Shown in pieces: positions 11,681-17,810 of a DNA stretch of 17,810 nucleotides. Within the stretch, counting starts at the first letter, position 1. Every line of letters starts with the position of its first letter. The position numbers and the translations under genes are program-made. The notes under the pieces are model-generated. The model was not told where the DNA came from. It was given only the letters and a program-made list of their open reading frames with translations, and did no database searches. Origin of the DNA: CAZYVD01 sp964651045 (GTDB lineage: Bacteria > Zhuqueibacterota > QNDG01 > DSAB01); assembly GCA_964651045.1 (NCBI GenBank), contig CAZYVD010000059.1, forward strand, positions 1-17,810, written 5' to 3'.

Positions 11681-11753
11681 GTCCCCATCGTCTAGTGGCC
11701 TAGGACTCAGGATTTTCAGTCCTGAAACAGGGGTTCGAGTCCCCTTGGGGACG
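11681..11753 (+). tRNA. tRNA-Glu (TTC)
   Basis: Acceptor GTCCCCA (11681-11687) pairs with TGGGGAC (11746-11752). The anticodon stem CAGGA/TCCTG holds TTTTCAG with anticodon TTC at 11715-11717, and the T loop is GGTTCGAGTCC. G73 is at 11753 and CCA is not encoded. It follows tRNA-His by 16 bases and is probably co-transcribed with it. Confidence 0.96.
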
Positions 11754-11762
11754 CAAATCAGG

Positions 11763-11793
11763 CCCGTTCCAGATATCTGGAATGGGTTTTTTT
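11763..11793 (+). terminator. Rho-independent terminator of the tRNA unit
   Basis: CCCGTTCCAGA pairs with TCTGGAATGGG (one G-T pair) in a near-continuous hairpin over 11763-11786, followed by seven T residues. It lies 9 bases after tRNA-Glu. Confidence 0.93.
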
Positions 11794-11854
11794 ATTGATA
11801 TATTTTCCGCAATTTATTATTTTCTATTTTAAAAATAATTTAGGAGTCACATCA

Positions 11855-13069
11855 ATGTCCTTAAACAGGAGAGAATTTTTAATTGCTGCTGCTTCTCTAC
11901 CCATATCCAGAAGCCTCTTAGATTCTCAGAGAGCACAAAGTCGCCTTTATTATCCTTCAAAGACTCCTATCGATCCATGGCTTGAGATCGATCTTGACAG
12001 CATTGCCTGGAATCTGAAGGCGATTCAAAAAATCGTCTATCCGCGTCCTGTAATGGCAATTGTAAAGGCCAATGGTTATGGGCATGGAGTCGTCGAGATT
12101 TCAAAATTTCTGGAAAAACAAAACATTAAGTTTCTGGCAGTAGGAAAGTTTGAGGAGGCATGCAGAGTAAGAGAGGCAGGAGTCAGAGTTAATATCCTGA
12201 ATCTTGGACCATTTTCAGATCAGGAGGCAAACCGCTTAATAAGAGATAGAATATCTCAATCGGTATATACAGACAGTGTAAAAGTTCTATCCGAATCGAG
12301 TGTTAAGATCGGGAAGAGTGCGGGAGTTCATATTAATATTGATACTGGTCTTGGGAGAGTCGGGGTTCCATATTATAAAGCAGTGCGTTTCATAAAATAT
12401 GTTGCATCACTTCAGGGAGTAAAGATCGAGGGAGTCTTTACTGTTCTTACGGAAGAGAAAAATTTCGACAGAATACAGCTCCAGAGATTCACCGATGTAT
12501 GTAGAAAGGCAGAAAAGATGGGCATATCTGTTGGATTGAAACATGCTGCAAGCAGTGCAGGTATACTCTCGTTTCCAGAATCGTATCTTGATATGGTAAG
12601 ACCCGGTATTACAATATATGGACACTATCCCTCAATGGAAGAGTATAGAAAAAAAAGGGTGAAACTCAAACCTGCAATGAGCCTTAAGACAAGAGTAATC
12701 TATTTGAAGCGGCTTCGCAAGGGGGACTCTGTTTCATATCATAGAAAGTTTCAGCCTGCCAAGGAGACCCTTGTTGCAACACTTCCTATTGGCTATTCTG
12801 ATGGGTATCCTGCAAACATTGCAGGAAAGGGCGAGGCAATTATAAGAGGAATCCGTCACCCCATTGTTGCAATAACTGCGAATCATACAGTGCTGGATGT
12901 CGGCCATCACAAAGATATAAGGATTGGAGACGAGGCCGTTCTAATAGGCAGACAGATAGGAAACGAAATACGTACAGAAGAGGTTGCTGAATGGGCTGGT
13001 ACTTCTGTGTACAAAATAGTTATTGGAATGAATCCGCTGCTACCAAGAAAATATACAACTAAAAAATAA
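11855..13069 (+). CDS. alr: Alanine racemase-type PLP enzyme with a twin-arginine export signal
   Basis: A fold-type III PLP racemase of 404 residues, expected to interconvert L- and D-alanine or a related amino acid. The PLP lysine lies in AIVKANGYGHG (K71), and the opposing catalytic tyrosine in GDSVSYH (Y295). Also present are GLGRVG (165-170), MVRPGITIYG (248-256 region) and GYSDGYP (313-319). The start at 11855 is preferred (TAGGAG 8 bases upstream); a 20-residue upstream extension from 11795 lacks a ribosome-binding site and lies beside the tRNA terminator. From 11855 the N-terminus reads SLNRREFLIAAASLP, a Tat signal, so the enzyme is probably exported folded with its cofactor. The usual MDQ-like motif before the last strands is ITANHTVLDV here. 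Substrate is therefore less certain than the family. Confidence 0.88.
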   Translation: MSLNRREFLIAAASLPISRSLLDSQRAQSRLYYPSKTPIDPWLEIDLDSIAWNLKAIQKIVYPRPVMAIVKANGYGHGVVEISKFLEKQNIKFLAVGKFEEACRVREAGVRVNILNLGPFSDQEANRLIRDRISQSVYTDSVKVLSESSVKIGKSAGVHINIDTGLGRVGVPYYKAVRFIKYVASLQGVKIEGVFTVLTEEKNFDRIQLQRFTDVCRKAEKMGISVGLKHAASSAGILSFPESYLDMVRPGITIYGHYPSMEEYRKKRVKLKPAMSLKTRVIYLKRLRKGDSVSYHRKFQPAKETLVATLPIGYSDGYPANIAGKGEAIIRGIRHPIVAITANHTVLDVGHHKDIRIGDEAVLIGRQIGNEIRTEEVAEWAGTSVYKIVIGMNPLLPRKYTTKK

Positions 13070-13095
13070 TTTTAATGGTGATCTGCACAAATATT

Positions 13096-13650
13096 CTATT
13101 TAATCAGAAGCGTGCTACGGCTGCGGCTAATCTCTGGTGAATCCACTATCTTAAAACCTCTCTTCTCTGCATTAGACACCGTTGCCCTAAAAGCCTCCTT
13201 TGATACATGACTCTTGGGTTCTGCCACCAGAAACATGGCCCCAGGCTTGAGAAGTTCATAAATTTCACTAAAAAAGCTCATCTGGTCAGAAACCTCGTGC
13301 ACAACTGCAAATGCCAGTGCAAAATCGATCTTACCCTCAAAATCCCTGAGCCCAAGAGAAGAGGAGGTGCAGACCCTGGCATCTATTATCTCTGAAAGCC
13401 CGGCCCGCTTTGCTTTCTTCTCCAATCTTTCTATCATCTTCGGTTGAATATCGACAGAGATTACCCTCCCATCCTTTCCAACCATCCTTGCAATAGGAAT
13501 ACTGAAAAATCCCATGGCACAACCCGCATCTAAAACCCACATCTTTTCTTTGATATACGGAGCAAGGATCTTTTTCGGATTCTGGGACAGCTTTCTCAAT
13601 GGGCTTGAGAGAAAGTAACCAACCCAAACAGGACATATGTTATCTTCCAT
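13096..13650 (-). CDS. Class I SAM-dependent methyltransferase
   Basis: A 184-residue protein with a complete Rossmann-type methyltransferase core. Motif I is VLDAGCAMGFFSIPIA (about 39-54), an acidic residue ends strand 2 (VISVDIQ, D67), then IDFALAFAVVHEV and LLKPGAMFLVAEP (motif III/post-III). It resembles the Methyltransf_11/25 families; the substrate is unknown. AGCAMG differs slightly from the common GCGxG. GGAAGGG lies 6 bases before the ATG. It converges with the racemase gene, 26 bases apart, and no terminator is visible between them. It diverges from the TonB receptor gene. Confidence 0.88.
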   Translation of the reverse strand: MEDNICPVWVGYFLSSPLRKLSQNPKKILAPYIKEKMWVLDAGCAMGFFSIPIARMVGKDGRVISVDIQPKMIERLEKKAKRAGLSEIIDARVCTSSSLGLRDFEGKIDFALAFAVVHEVSDQMSFFSEIYELLKPGAMFLVAEPKSHVSKEAFRATVSNAEKRGFKIVDSPEISRSRSTLLIK

Positions 13651-13710
13651 AAACCCTTCCGTCTTTTTTACAGTTTTAAAGAATATGGATTAATTTATTA
13701 TTTTATTTTT

Positions 13711-13716
13711 ATTATA
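13711..13716 (-). promoter_or_regulatory. Candidate -10 element of the methyltransferase gene
   Basis: TATAAT on the minus strand lies about 60 bases upstream of the methyltransferase start. No good -35 sits at 16-18 bases; TTGAAA (13730-13725) is too close. Weak support. Confidence 0.3.
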
Positions 13717-13761
13717 CAACTCCTTTTCAACTAACAGTAGATTTTTGTTCATTCATCGATC

Positions 13762-13767
13762 TATAAT
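13762..13767 (+). promoter_or_regulatory. Candidate -10 element of the TonB receptor gene
   Basis: TATAAT at 13762-13767 would start transcription near 13774. That favours a receptor start codon at 13820 or 13853 over the ATG at 13745. No clear -35 accompanies it. Confidence 0.3.
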
Positions 13768-13852
13768 GCAATTAACAGAAATTGAATTGCAGATTCTGTA
13801 TCGAGAGCTTATATTTTGTATGAATTCTAAAATTATAGTGGTAAATAGCTGT

Positions 13853-16012
13853 ATGAAGAGAGTAAAATTAATTATTGTTTTTATTACAATCACAACCATA
13901 CTAAATGTAGTGTATGGTATTGATGTTCGAGGAGTAATTATTCGAGGCTGCGTGAAAGATAAGAATGGTATGCCGCTGCCCTATGCAAATGTTTTTCTTA
14001 AAGACAGTTTTGAAGGTACGATAACCGACAGTACTGGCAACTTTTCATTTGTCACTCGCCGCATAGGAACTCAGACATTAATCTGTTCATACATTGGATA
14101 CAAGAGATTTATTAAAAATATTGATCTGACAGGAGCGAAAAGAATAAACATCTCCATAATCATGGAATTAGAGCCTGTGGAGATTTCTCCTATCACCATA
14201 ACTGCAAGCGCCTTTACAACATCTGATGAGGAAGGCGTGATTCTCAACTCACTTGAAGTTGTGAAGACTCCTGGAGCTGCGGCCGATGTATTCTGGGCAA
14301 TAAAATCATTTCCAGGACTTCAGCAGGTAGAGGAGGGCGCCGGGCTGTTTGTAAGAGGTGGAGATGTTTCAGAAACAGCAATATACCTGGACGGTGCATT
14401 AATAAATCATCCATATAAATATGAGTCGCCAACAGGTGGATTTTTTGGTACGTTCAATCCTTTTCTTCTAAAAGGCACATTCTTCTCGAGTGGAGGCTTC
14501 TCTGCAAGGTATGGGAATGCACTGTCAGGAATTCTTTCGATGGAAAGTCAGAATCTACCCGAAAGGCTACAGATAGGTGTAGGAATCGGACTTGCTGCAG
14601 AGTCCGTTCTCATATCTATGCCTGTTGTTAAAGATAAACTTGGAGTCAATCTATCCGGCAATCTCAGCAATACAAAGATGATGTTTTATCTCAACGGATG
14701 TAGAAAAAACTTCTCCCACTATCCATCCTCATATGATTTCAATCTAAATTGTGTCTATAAATTTAATTCTTACACGAGATTGAAGTTCTTCATATTTCGT
14801 GAAGACGACCGTGTTGGTCTCGAGGTTGATGATCCCGACTACTCCACCTTCTTCTATGGTGACGGATCAAACAGGTTTTATAATATTCAATTTAGTACAA
14901 TGATAGGCAGAAAGTTTGTCCTCAAGACAAATAGTGCCTTAAACGACTTTATCAGAAATGTAAAACTCGGTACCATGAAACTTAAAATGACCGACCGCCT
15001 CTACCAGGCAAGGATGTCCGTGGAGGGGGAATTTATTGGAGGTATGACCCTGCATACAGGTATTGATCTGTTCCGATTCAGTACACTCATAAATGGGACA
15101 GTTCCTCTTGAAAAAGGAGATGTTAACCCAGATGCCCCTTCAATTAAAGTCGACACAGATTACTGTTCAAACCGTGTGGCACATTTTACTGAATTTGAAT
15201 TACTGACTCCTCTGGGAATCAAATTTATTCCGGGTTTCAGGTTTGAATATGAATCTATATCAAAGAGTTTCAGGACAGATCCGAGACTCTCCATGGTGCT
15301 TGCACTAAGCGAGCATGCTTCTCTAAATTTTGCCTGGGGCAGATACCATCAGGATCCGGCTCCTGAATATTTTGACCCCTATATTGGGAACCCGAACCTC
15401 AGAGCAATGGAATCGATTCACTATATAGTTGGACTGTTCTATAAAAAAGGAAACATGATCTTCCGATTGGAAGGATACAGTAAAAGATATAAAAATCTTC
15501 TTCTCAAGGACGAAGAAATAAACTATACAAACAAGGGATATGGATCGGCAAAGGGAATAGACATTTTTATTAAAAACAGGCTCGGCCCCATTTCTGGATG
15601 GATATCCTATTCATGGCTCAGGGCCCGCCGCAAGTGGATGGATATTCCTGTTATGGCACCGCCCTATTTTGACATCACACACAACCTCACATCTGTCTTG
15701 AGTGTGGATCTGTTTTCAAACCTTTCATTTGGTACCAGTCTTCGTTATGCAACAGGCAAACCATACACACCAGCAAAAGGAGAATACAACACAGCAAGGG
15801 TTCCTGACTACATTAAACTCGACATTACACTCAGCTATTTGTGCACAATTTTCAGATCCAACATGACTGTTTTCTATGTTGCAGTCTCGAATCTCCTAGG
15901 CCGTATAAATATATTCGATTATCGATATTCAGACGACTACAAACGCAGAGAAGCTGTAGAGAGCTCTTTTGCTAGATCGGTCTATTTCGGATTCTCAACA
16001 AATATACTATGA
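13853..16012 (+). CDS. TonB-dependent receptor-like outer-membrane protein with CarboxypepD_reg-like domain
   Basis: From the ATG at 13853 the 719 residues begin with a signal peptide (MKRVKLIIVFITITTILNVVYG). A carboxypeptidase-regulatory-like domain follows at about 27-108 (RGCVKDKNGMPLPYANVFLK … SYIGYKRF). The TonB plug is at about 130-232 (SFPGLQQVEEGAGLFVRGGDVSETAIYLDG … GGFSARYGNALSGILSM). The rest is a long beta-rich region expected to form the 22-strand barrel, shorter than many receptors. This is the SusC/FecA-like style common in Bacteroidota and relatives; the cargo is unknown. In-frame starts at 13820 and 13745 would bury the signal peptide, and no strong ribosome-binding site settles the choice. 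The ABC exporter genes follow at once on the same strand. Confidence 0.88.
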   Translation: MKRVKLIIVFITITTILNVVYGIDVRGVIIRGCVKDKNGMPLPYANVFLKDSFEGTITDSTGNFSFVTRRIGTQTLICSYIGYKRFIKNIDLTGAKRINISIIMELEPVEISPITITASAFTTSDEEGVILNSLEVVKTPGAAADVFWAIKSFPGLQQVEEGAGLFVRGGDVSETAIYLDGALINHPYKYESPTGGFFGTFNPFLLKGTFFSSGGFSARYGNALSGILSMESQNLPERLQIGVGIGLAAESVLISMPVVKDKLGVNLSGNLSNTKMMFYLNGCRKNFSHYPSSYDFNLNCVYKFNSYTRLKFFIFREDDRVGLEVDDPDYSTFFYGDGSNRFYNIQFSTMIGRKFVLKTNSALNDFIRNVKLGTMKLKMTDRLYQARMSVEGEFIGGMTLHTGIDLFRFSTLINGTVPLEKGDVNPDAPSIKVDTDYCSNRVAHFTEFELLTPLGIKFIPGFRFEYESISKSFRTDPRLSMVLALSEHASLNFAWGRYHQDPAPEYFDPYIGNPNLRAMESIHYIVGLFYKKGNMIFRLEGYSKRYKNLLLKDEEINYTNKGYGSAKGIDIFIKNRLGPISGWISYSWLRARRKWMDIPVMAPPYFDITHNLTSVLSVDLFSNLSFGTSLRYATGKPYTPAKGEYNTARVPDYIKLDITLSYLCTIFRSNMTVFYVAVSNLLGRINIFDYRYSDDYKRREAVESSFARSVYFGFSTNIL

Positions 16013-16046
16013 ATTATATGTAAAAAAACAATTTAGAGAGGATCTC

Positions 16047-16973
16047 ATGAAATACAATGCTGTAGTAAGAGTGGAGAACTTGAAAAAGCTTTACGGTTCA
16101 ACTGTGGCCGTGTCTGACATTTCATTCGAGGTTAATGAAGGAGAAATCTTTGGAATCGTTGGGCCAAACGGGGCCGGAAAGACAACAACAATCGAGTGTG
16201 TCGAGGGCCTGCGCCGTCCAACAGGAGGAAACATAGAGGTTTTTGGGCTAAAACCACTGCAAGATGGATATGTCTTAAAGCAGCGTATAGGCATACAACT
16301 GCAGGAATCTTCACTTCCCCCGAGGATTAAGACATGGGAGGCCCTTGATCTCTTTTCATCATTTTACAGCCGCTCAATAGACTGGCACGATCTTGTAGAT
16401 AGGCTCGGCCTAGATAACTTTCTTGATACTCCATTTGCCAAACTCTCTGGAGGACAGAAGAGGCGTCTCTTCATCGGGTTGGCCCTGATAAACGATCCCG
16501 ACCTGATCTTCTTTGATGAGTTGACAACAGGGCTCGATCCTCAGGCAAGACATTCTATGTGGGATATGTTGAGAGAGATAAACACAGACGGAAAGACAAT
16601 ATTCCTCACAACCCACTTCATGGAGGAAGCAGAACGGCTATGCAATCGAGTGGCAATAATAGACATGGGCAGGATCGTTGCTTTAGATTCCCCTGAAAAC
16701 CTCATACGGAATCTCAACATTGAAAGCCGTATCATTTTTACATTAAATGGTTATCATAAGACAATCGGCTCTGACCTGAAAAATCTCAACGCCGTAACAC
16801 GAGTCGAATCCATTGGAGACAGGGTCATTGTATATGGTTCGGGCACTACTCTAATATCTGATGTTGTGAACTTTCTCACCTCTAAAGGGATTTCCTACAG
16901 CAATTTCCGCACAGAACAGCCAAATCTTGAGGATGTTTTTCTCACCCTTACAGGAAAAAAGATGCGTGACTAA
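16047..16973 (+). CDS. ABC-2 type exporter, ATP-binding subunit
   Basis: A 308-residue ATPase of the CcmA/DrrA type that powers the permease encoded next. Walker A is GPNGAGKT (39-46), the Q-loop lies at IGIQLQ (81-86), the signature is LSGGQKRR (133-140), Walker B is LIFFDE (153-158) and the switch histidine is H190 (FLTTHFMEEAERL). About 90 C-terminal residues form the extra domain usual in this group. GAGAGGA (16036-16042) points to the ATG at 16047 rather than the upstream in-frame ATG at 15969, which lies within the receptor gene. It starts 34 bases after that gene, so receptor, ATPase and permease are probably one operon. The exported substrate cannot be told. Confidence 0.94.
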   Translation: MKYNAVVRVENLKKLYGSTVAVSDISFEVNEGEIFGIVGPNGAGKTTTIECVEGLRRPTGGNIEVFGLKPLQDGYVLKQRIGIQLQESSLPPRIKTWEALDLFSSFYSRSIDWHDLVDRLGLDNFLDTPFAKLSGGQKRRLFIGLALINDPDLIFFDELTTGLDPQARHSMWDMLREINTDGKTIFLTTHFMEEAERLCNRVAIIDMGRIVALDSPENLIRNLNIESRIIFTLNGYHKTIGSDLKNLNAVTRVESIGDRVIVYGSGTTLISDVVNFLTSKGISYSNFRTEQPNLEDVFLTLTGKKMRD

Positions 16974-16987
16974 AGGAGGACAACTAA

Positions 16988-17731
16988 ATGCGTGGTTTTT
17001 TAAAATTAACAATCATAGAGTTTAAGCTTTTTCTCAGGGAGCCTCAGGCAGCCTTTTTTACTCTCATCTTCCCACTAATGATGCTTTTTATTTTCGGCAG
17101 TATCTATGGAAACAAACCAACCCCATTTTTTGGTGGGTTTGGCTCTGTAGATGTTTCGGTTCCATCATACACTGCAATCATTATTGCCACTAGTGGACTG
17201 ATCTCACTGGCCATAGTGCTTACATCCTACAGAGAGAGTGGAGTCCTGGTACGTTTTCAGGCTACTCCCCTGAACCCATTGACAGTCTTAGCAGTCGAGG
17301 TCATCGTCCTCTTTACAGTAACAGCCACTGGTATGGCATTACTCATAATTGCAGCAAAAATAGTATACGGACTGCGATTTGCTGGAAATCCCTTAAATGT
17401 GATTGCCGCATTTGTCCTGAGCTGTTTTAGCTTCTTTTCATTTGGATTTATTTTAGCAGGCCTGATGCCAACAGTTCGCACTGCTCAGATTGTATCAATG
17501 GCACTATTCTTCCCAATGATATTTCTCTCAGGCGCCACAATTCCAAGAGAGGTCTTGCCAAATGGTATACAAAAATACTCAGAGTTTCTGCCTTTAACAC
17601 ATGTAGTAAATCTGCTGCGCGGATTCTGGGTCGGAGATGGATGGGGAGTACATTTAAAAGAGGTCGTAATACTGATCAGCATATTGGTGACTGGTGTTAT
17701 TGTTTCTGCAAAAACATTTCGCTGGAAATAG
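16988..17731 (+). CDS. ABC-2 type exporter, membrane permease
   Basis: A 247-residue integral membrane protein with six predicted hydrophobic segments (about 21-41, 58-80, 98-124, 134-158, 167-186 and 223-242). The conserved ABC-2 stretch SGATIPREVLP…LPLTHVVNLLRG (about 181-212) precedes the last helix. It matches the DrrB/ABC2_membrane family, which exports drugs, polysaccharide or lipid-linked molecules with a CcmA-type ATPase. A strong AGGAGG (16974-16979) follows directly on the ATPase stop codon, 14 bases before the ATG, so the two genes are co-translated. Full length for the family. Confidence 0.93.
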   Translation: MRGFLKLTIIEFKLFLREPQAAFFTLIFPLMMLFIFGSIYGNKPTPFFGGFGSVDVSVPSYTAIIIATSGLISLAIVLTSYRESGVLVRFQATPLNPLTVLAVEVIVLFTVTATGMALLIIAAKIVYGLRFAGNPLNVIAAFVLSCFSFFSFGFILAGLMPTVRTAQIVSMALFFPMIFLSGATIPREVLPNGIQKYSEFLPLTHVVNLLRGFWVGDGWGVHLKEVVILISILVTGVIVSAKTFRWK

Positions 17732-17758
17732 ATTAATATAAAAAGATGGAGGAAAAAG

Positions 17759-17810
17759 ATGAGTGCGCCGAGCAAAGCTTACCTTATCCAGTTGGTGACC
17801 CACGAGGGTG
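17759..17810 (+). CDS. Start of a downstream gene (runs off the window)
   Basis: An ATG at 17759 preceded by GGAGGA at 17748-17753 opens a frame reading MSAPSKAYLIQLVTHEG to the window edge. It starts 27 bases after the permease, so it probably belongs to the same operon. Too little is visible to name it. An alternative ATG at 17746 in another frame also stays open but lacks a ribosome-binding site. Confidence 0.55.
   Translation, partial: MSAPSKAYLIQLVTHEG

Noticed and set aside
11589..11753. tRNA genes as the attachment site of an integrated island carrying the restriction locus
   Set aside because: No integrase, and I saw no repeat of a tRNA 3' end at the far side of the locus; the locus also lies on the 5' side of the tRNAs.
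11795..11854. 20-residue N-terminal extension of the racemase
   Set aside because: No ribosome-binding site, and it begins at the tail of the tRNA terminator; the 11855 start has TAGGAG and gives a proper Tat signal.
13745..13852. N-terminal extension of the TonB receptor from the ATG at 13745
   Set aside because: It would bury the signal peptide at residue 37 and overlap the candidate -10 element at 13762-13767.
17746..17810. Alternative start for the last partial gene, reading MEEKDECAEQ
   Set aside because: The GGAGGA ribosome-binding site would lie inside this frame; it fits the ATG at 17759 instead.

Overview
The window looks like a chromosomal segment of a low-GC, Gram-negative bacterium. 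A TonB-dependent receptor with an N-terminal carboxypeptidase-regulatory-like domain and a lipoprotein signal peptide point to an outer membrane. The style resembles FCB-group or candidate-phylum genomes, but no rRNA is present and the phylum is an inference.

Layout. Positions 1-1072 (minus strand) hold the start of a lipoprotein gene and the ribosomal pair rplU-rpmA, ended by a hairpin terminator. An AT-rich divergent intergenic region carries a perfect-consensus promoter (TTGACA-N17-TATAAT) reading rightward. Positions 1459-11133 are one long co-directional type I restriction-modification locus. Its order is hsdM (with an N-terminal winged-helix-like extension), an ORF6N-domain DNA-binding protein, a decayed small gene, an AlbA_2/Schlafen-type ATP-binding protein, a small protein that is a paralogue of the decayed gene, hsdS, a four-helix-bundle (S23/IVS-type) protein, hsdR, and a DUF45/YgjP-type metallopeptidase overlapping the hsdR end. 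Next come tRNA-His and tRNA-Glu with their own promoter and a strong terminator. They are followed by an alanine racemase with a twin-arginine signal, a convergent SAM methyltransferase, a TonB-dependent receptor, an ABC-2 exporter pair (ATPase plus permease), and the first codons of another gene.

The most unusual feature is a family of short GAGTC-containing tandem arrays confined to the hsdS-hsdR part of the locus. An 8-bp array links the two halves of hsdS in frame. A second one supplies the hsdS C-terminal tail and stop codon and runs up to the four-helix-bundle gene. On the other side of that gene lies a near-perfect 9-bp array in inverted orientation (GACTC), directly upstream of hsdR. 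A fourth array, direct then inverted around a GGAATTCC palindrome, is embedded in the hsdR reading frame just before Walker A. The four-helix-bundle gene is therefore bracketed by inverted arrays, like a free-standing relative of 23S rRNA intervening sequences. The array and a C8 tract inside hsdS sit where a one-unit slip would truncate HsdS to a single target-recognition domain. This suggests a restriction system whose specificity or activity could vary through repeat-unit change. That reading is inference from one sequence and needs population or read-level data.
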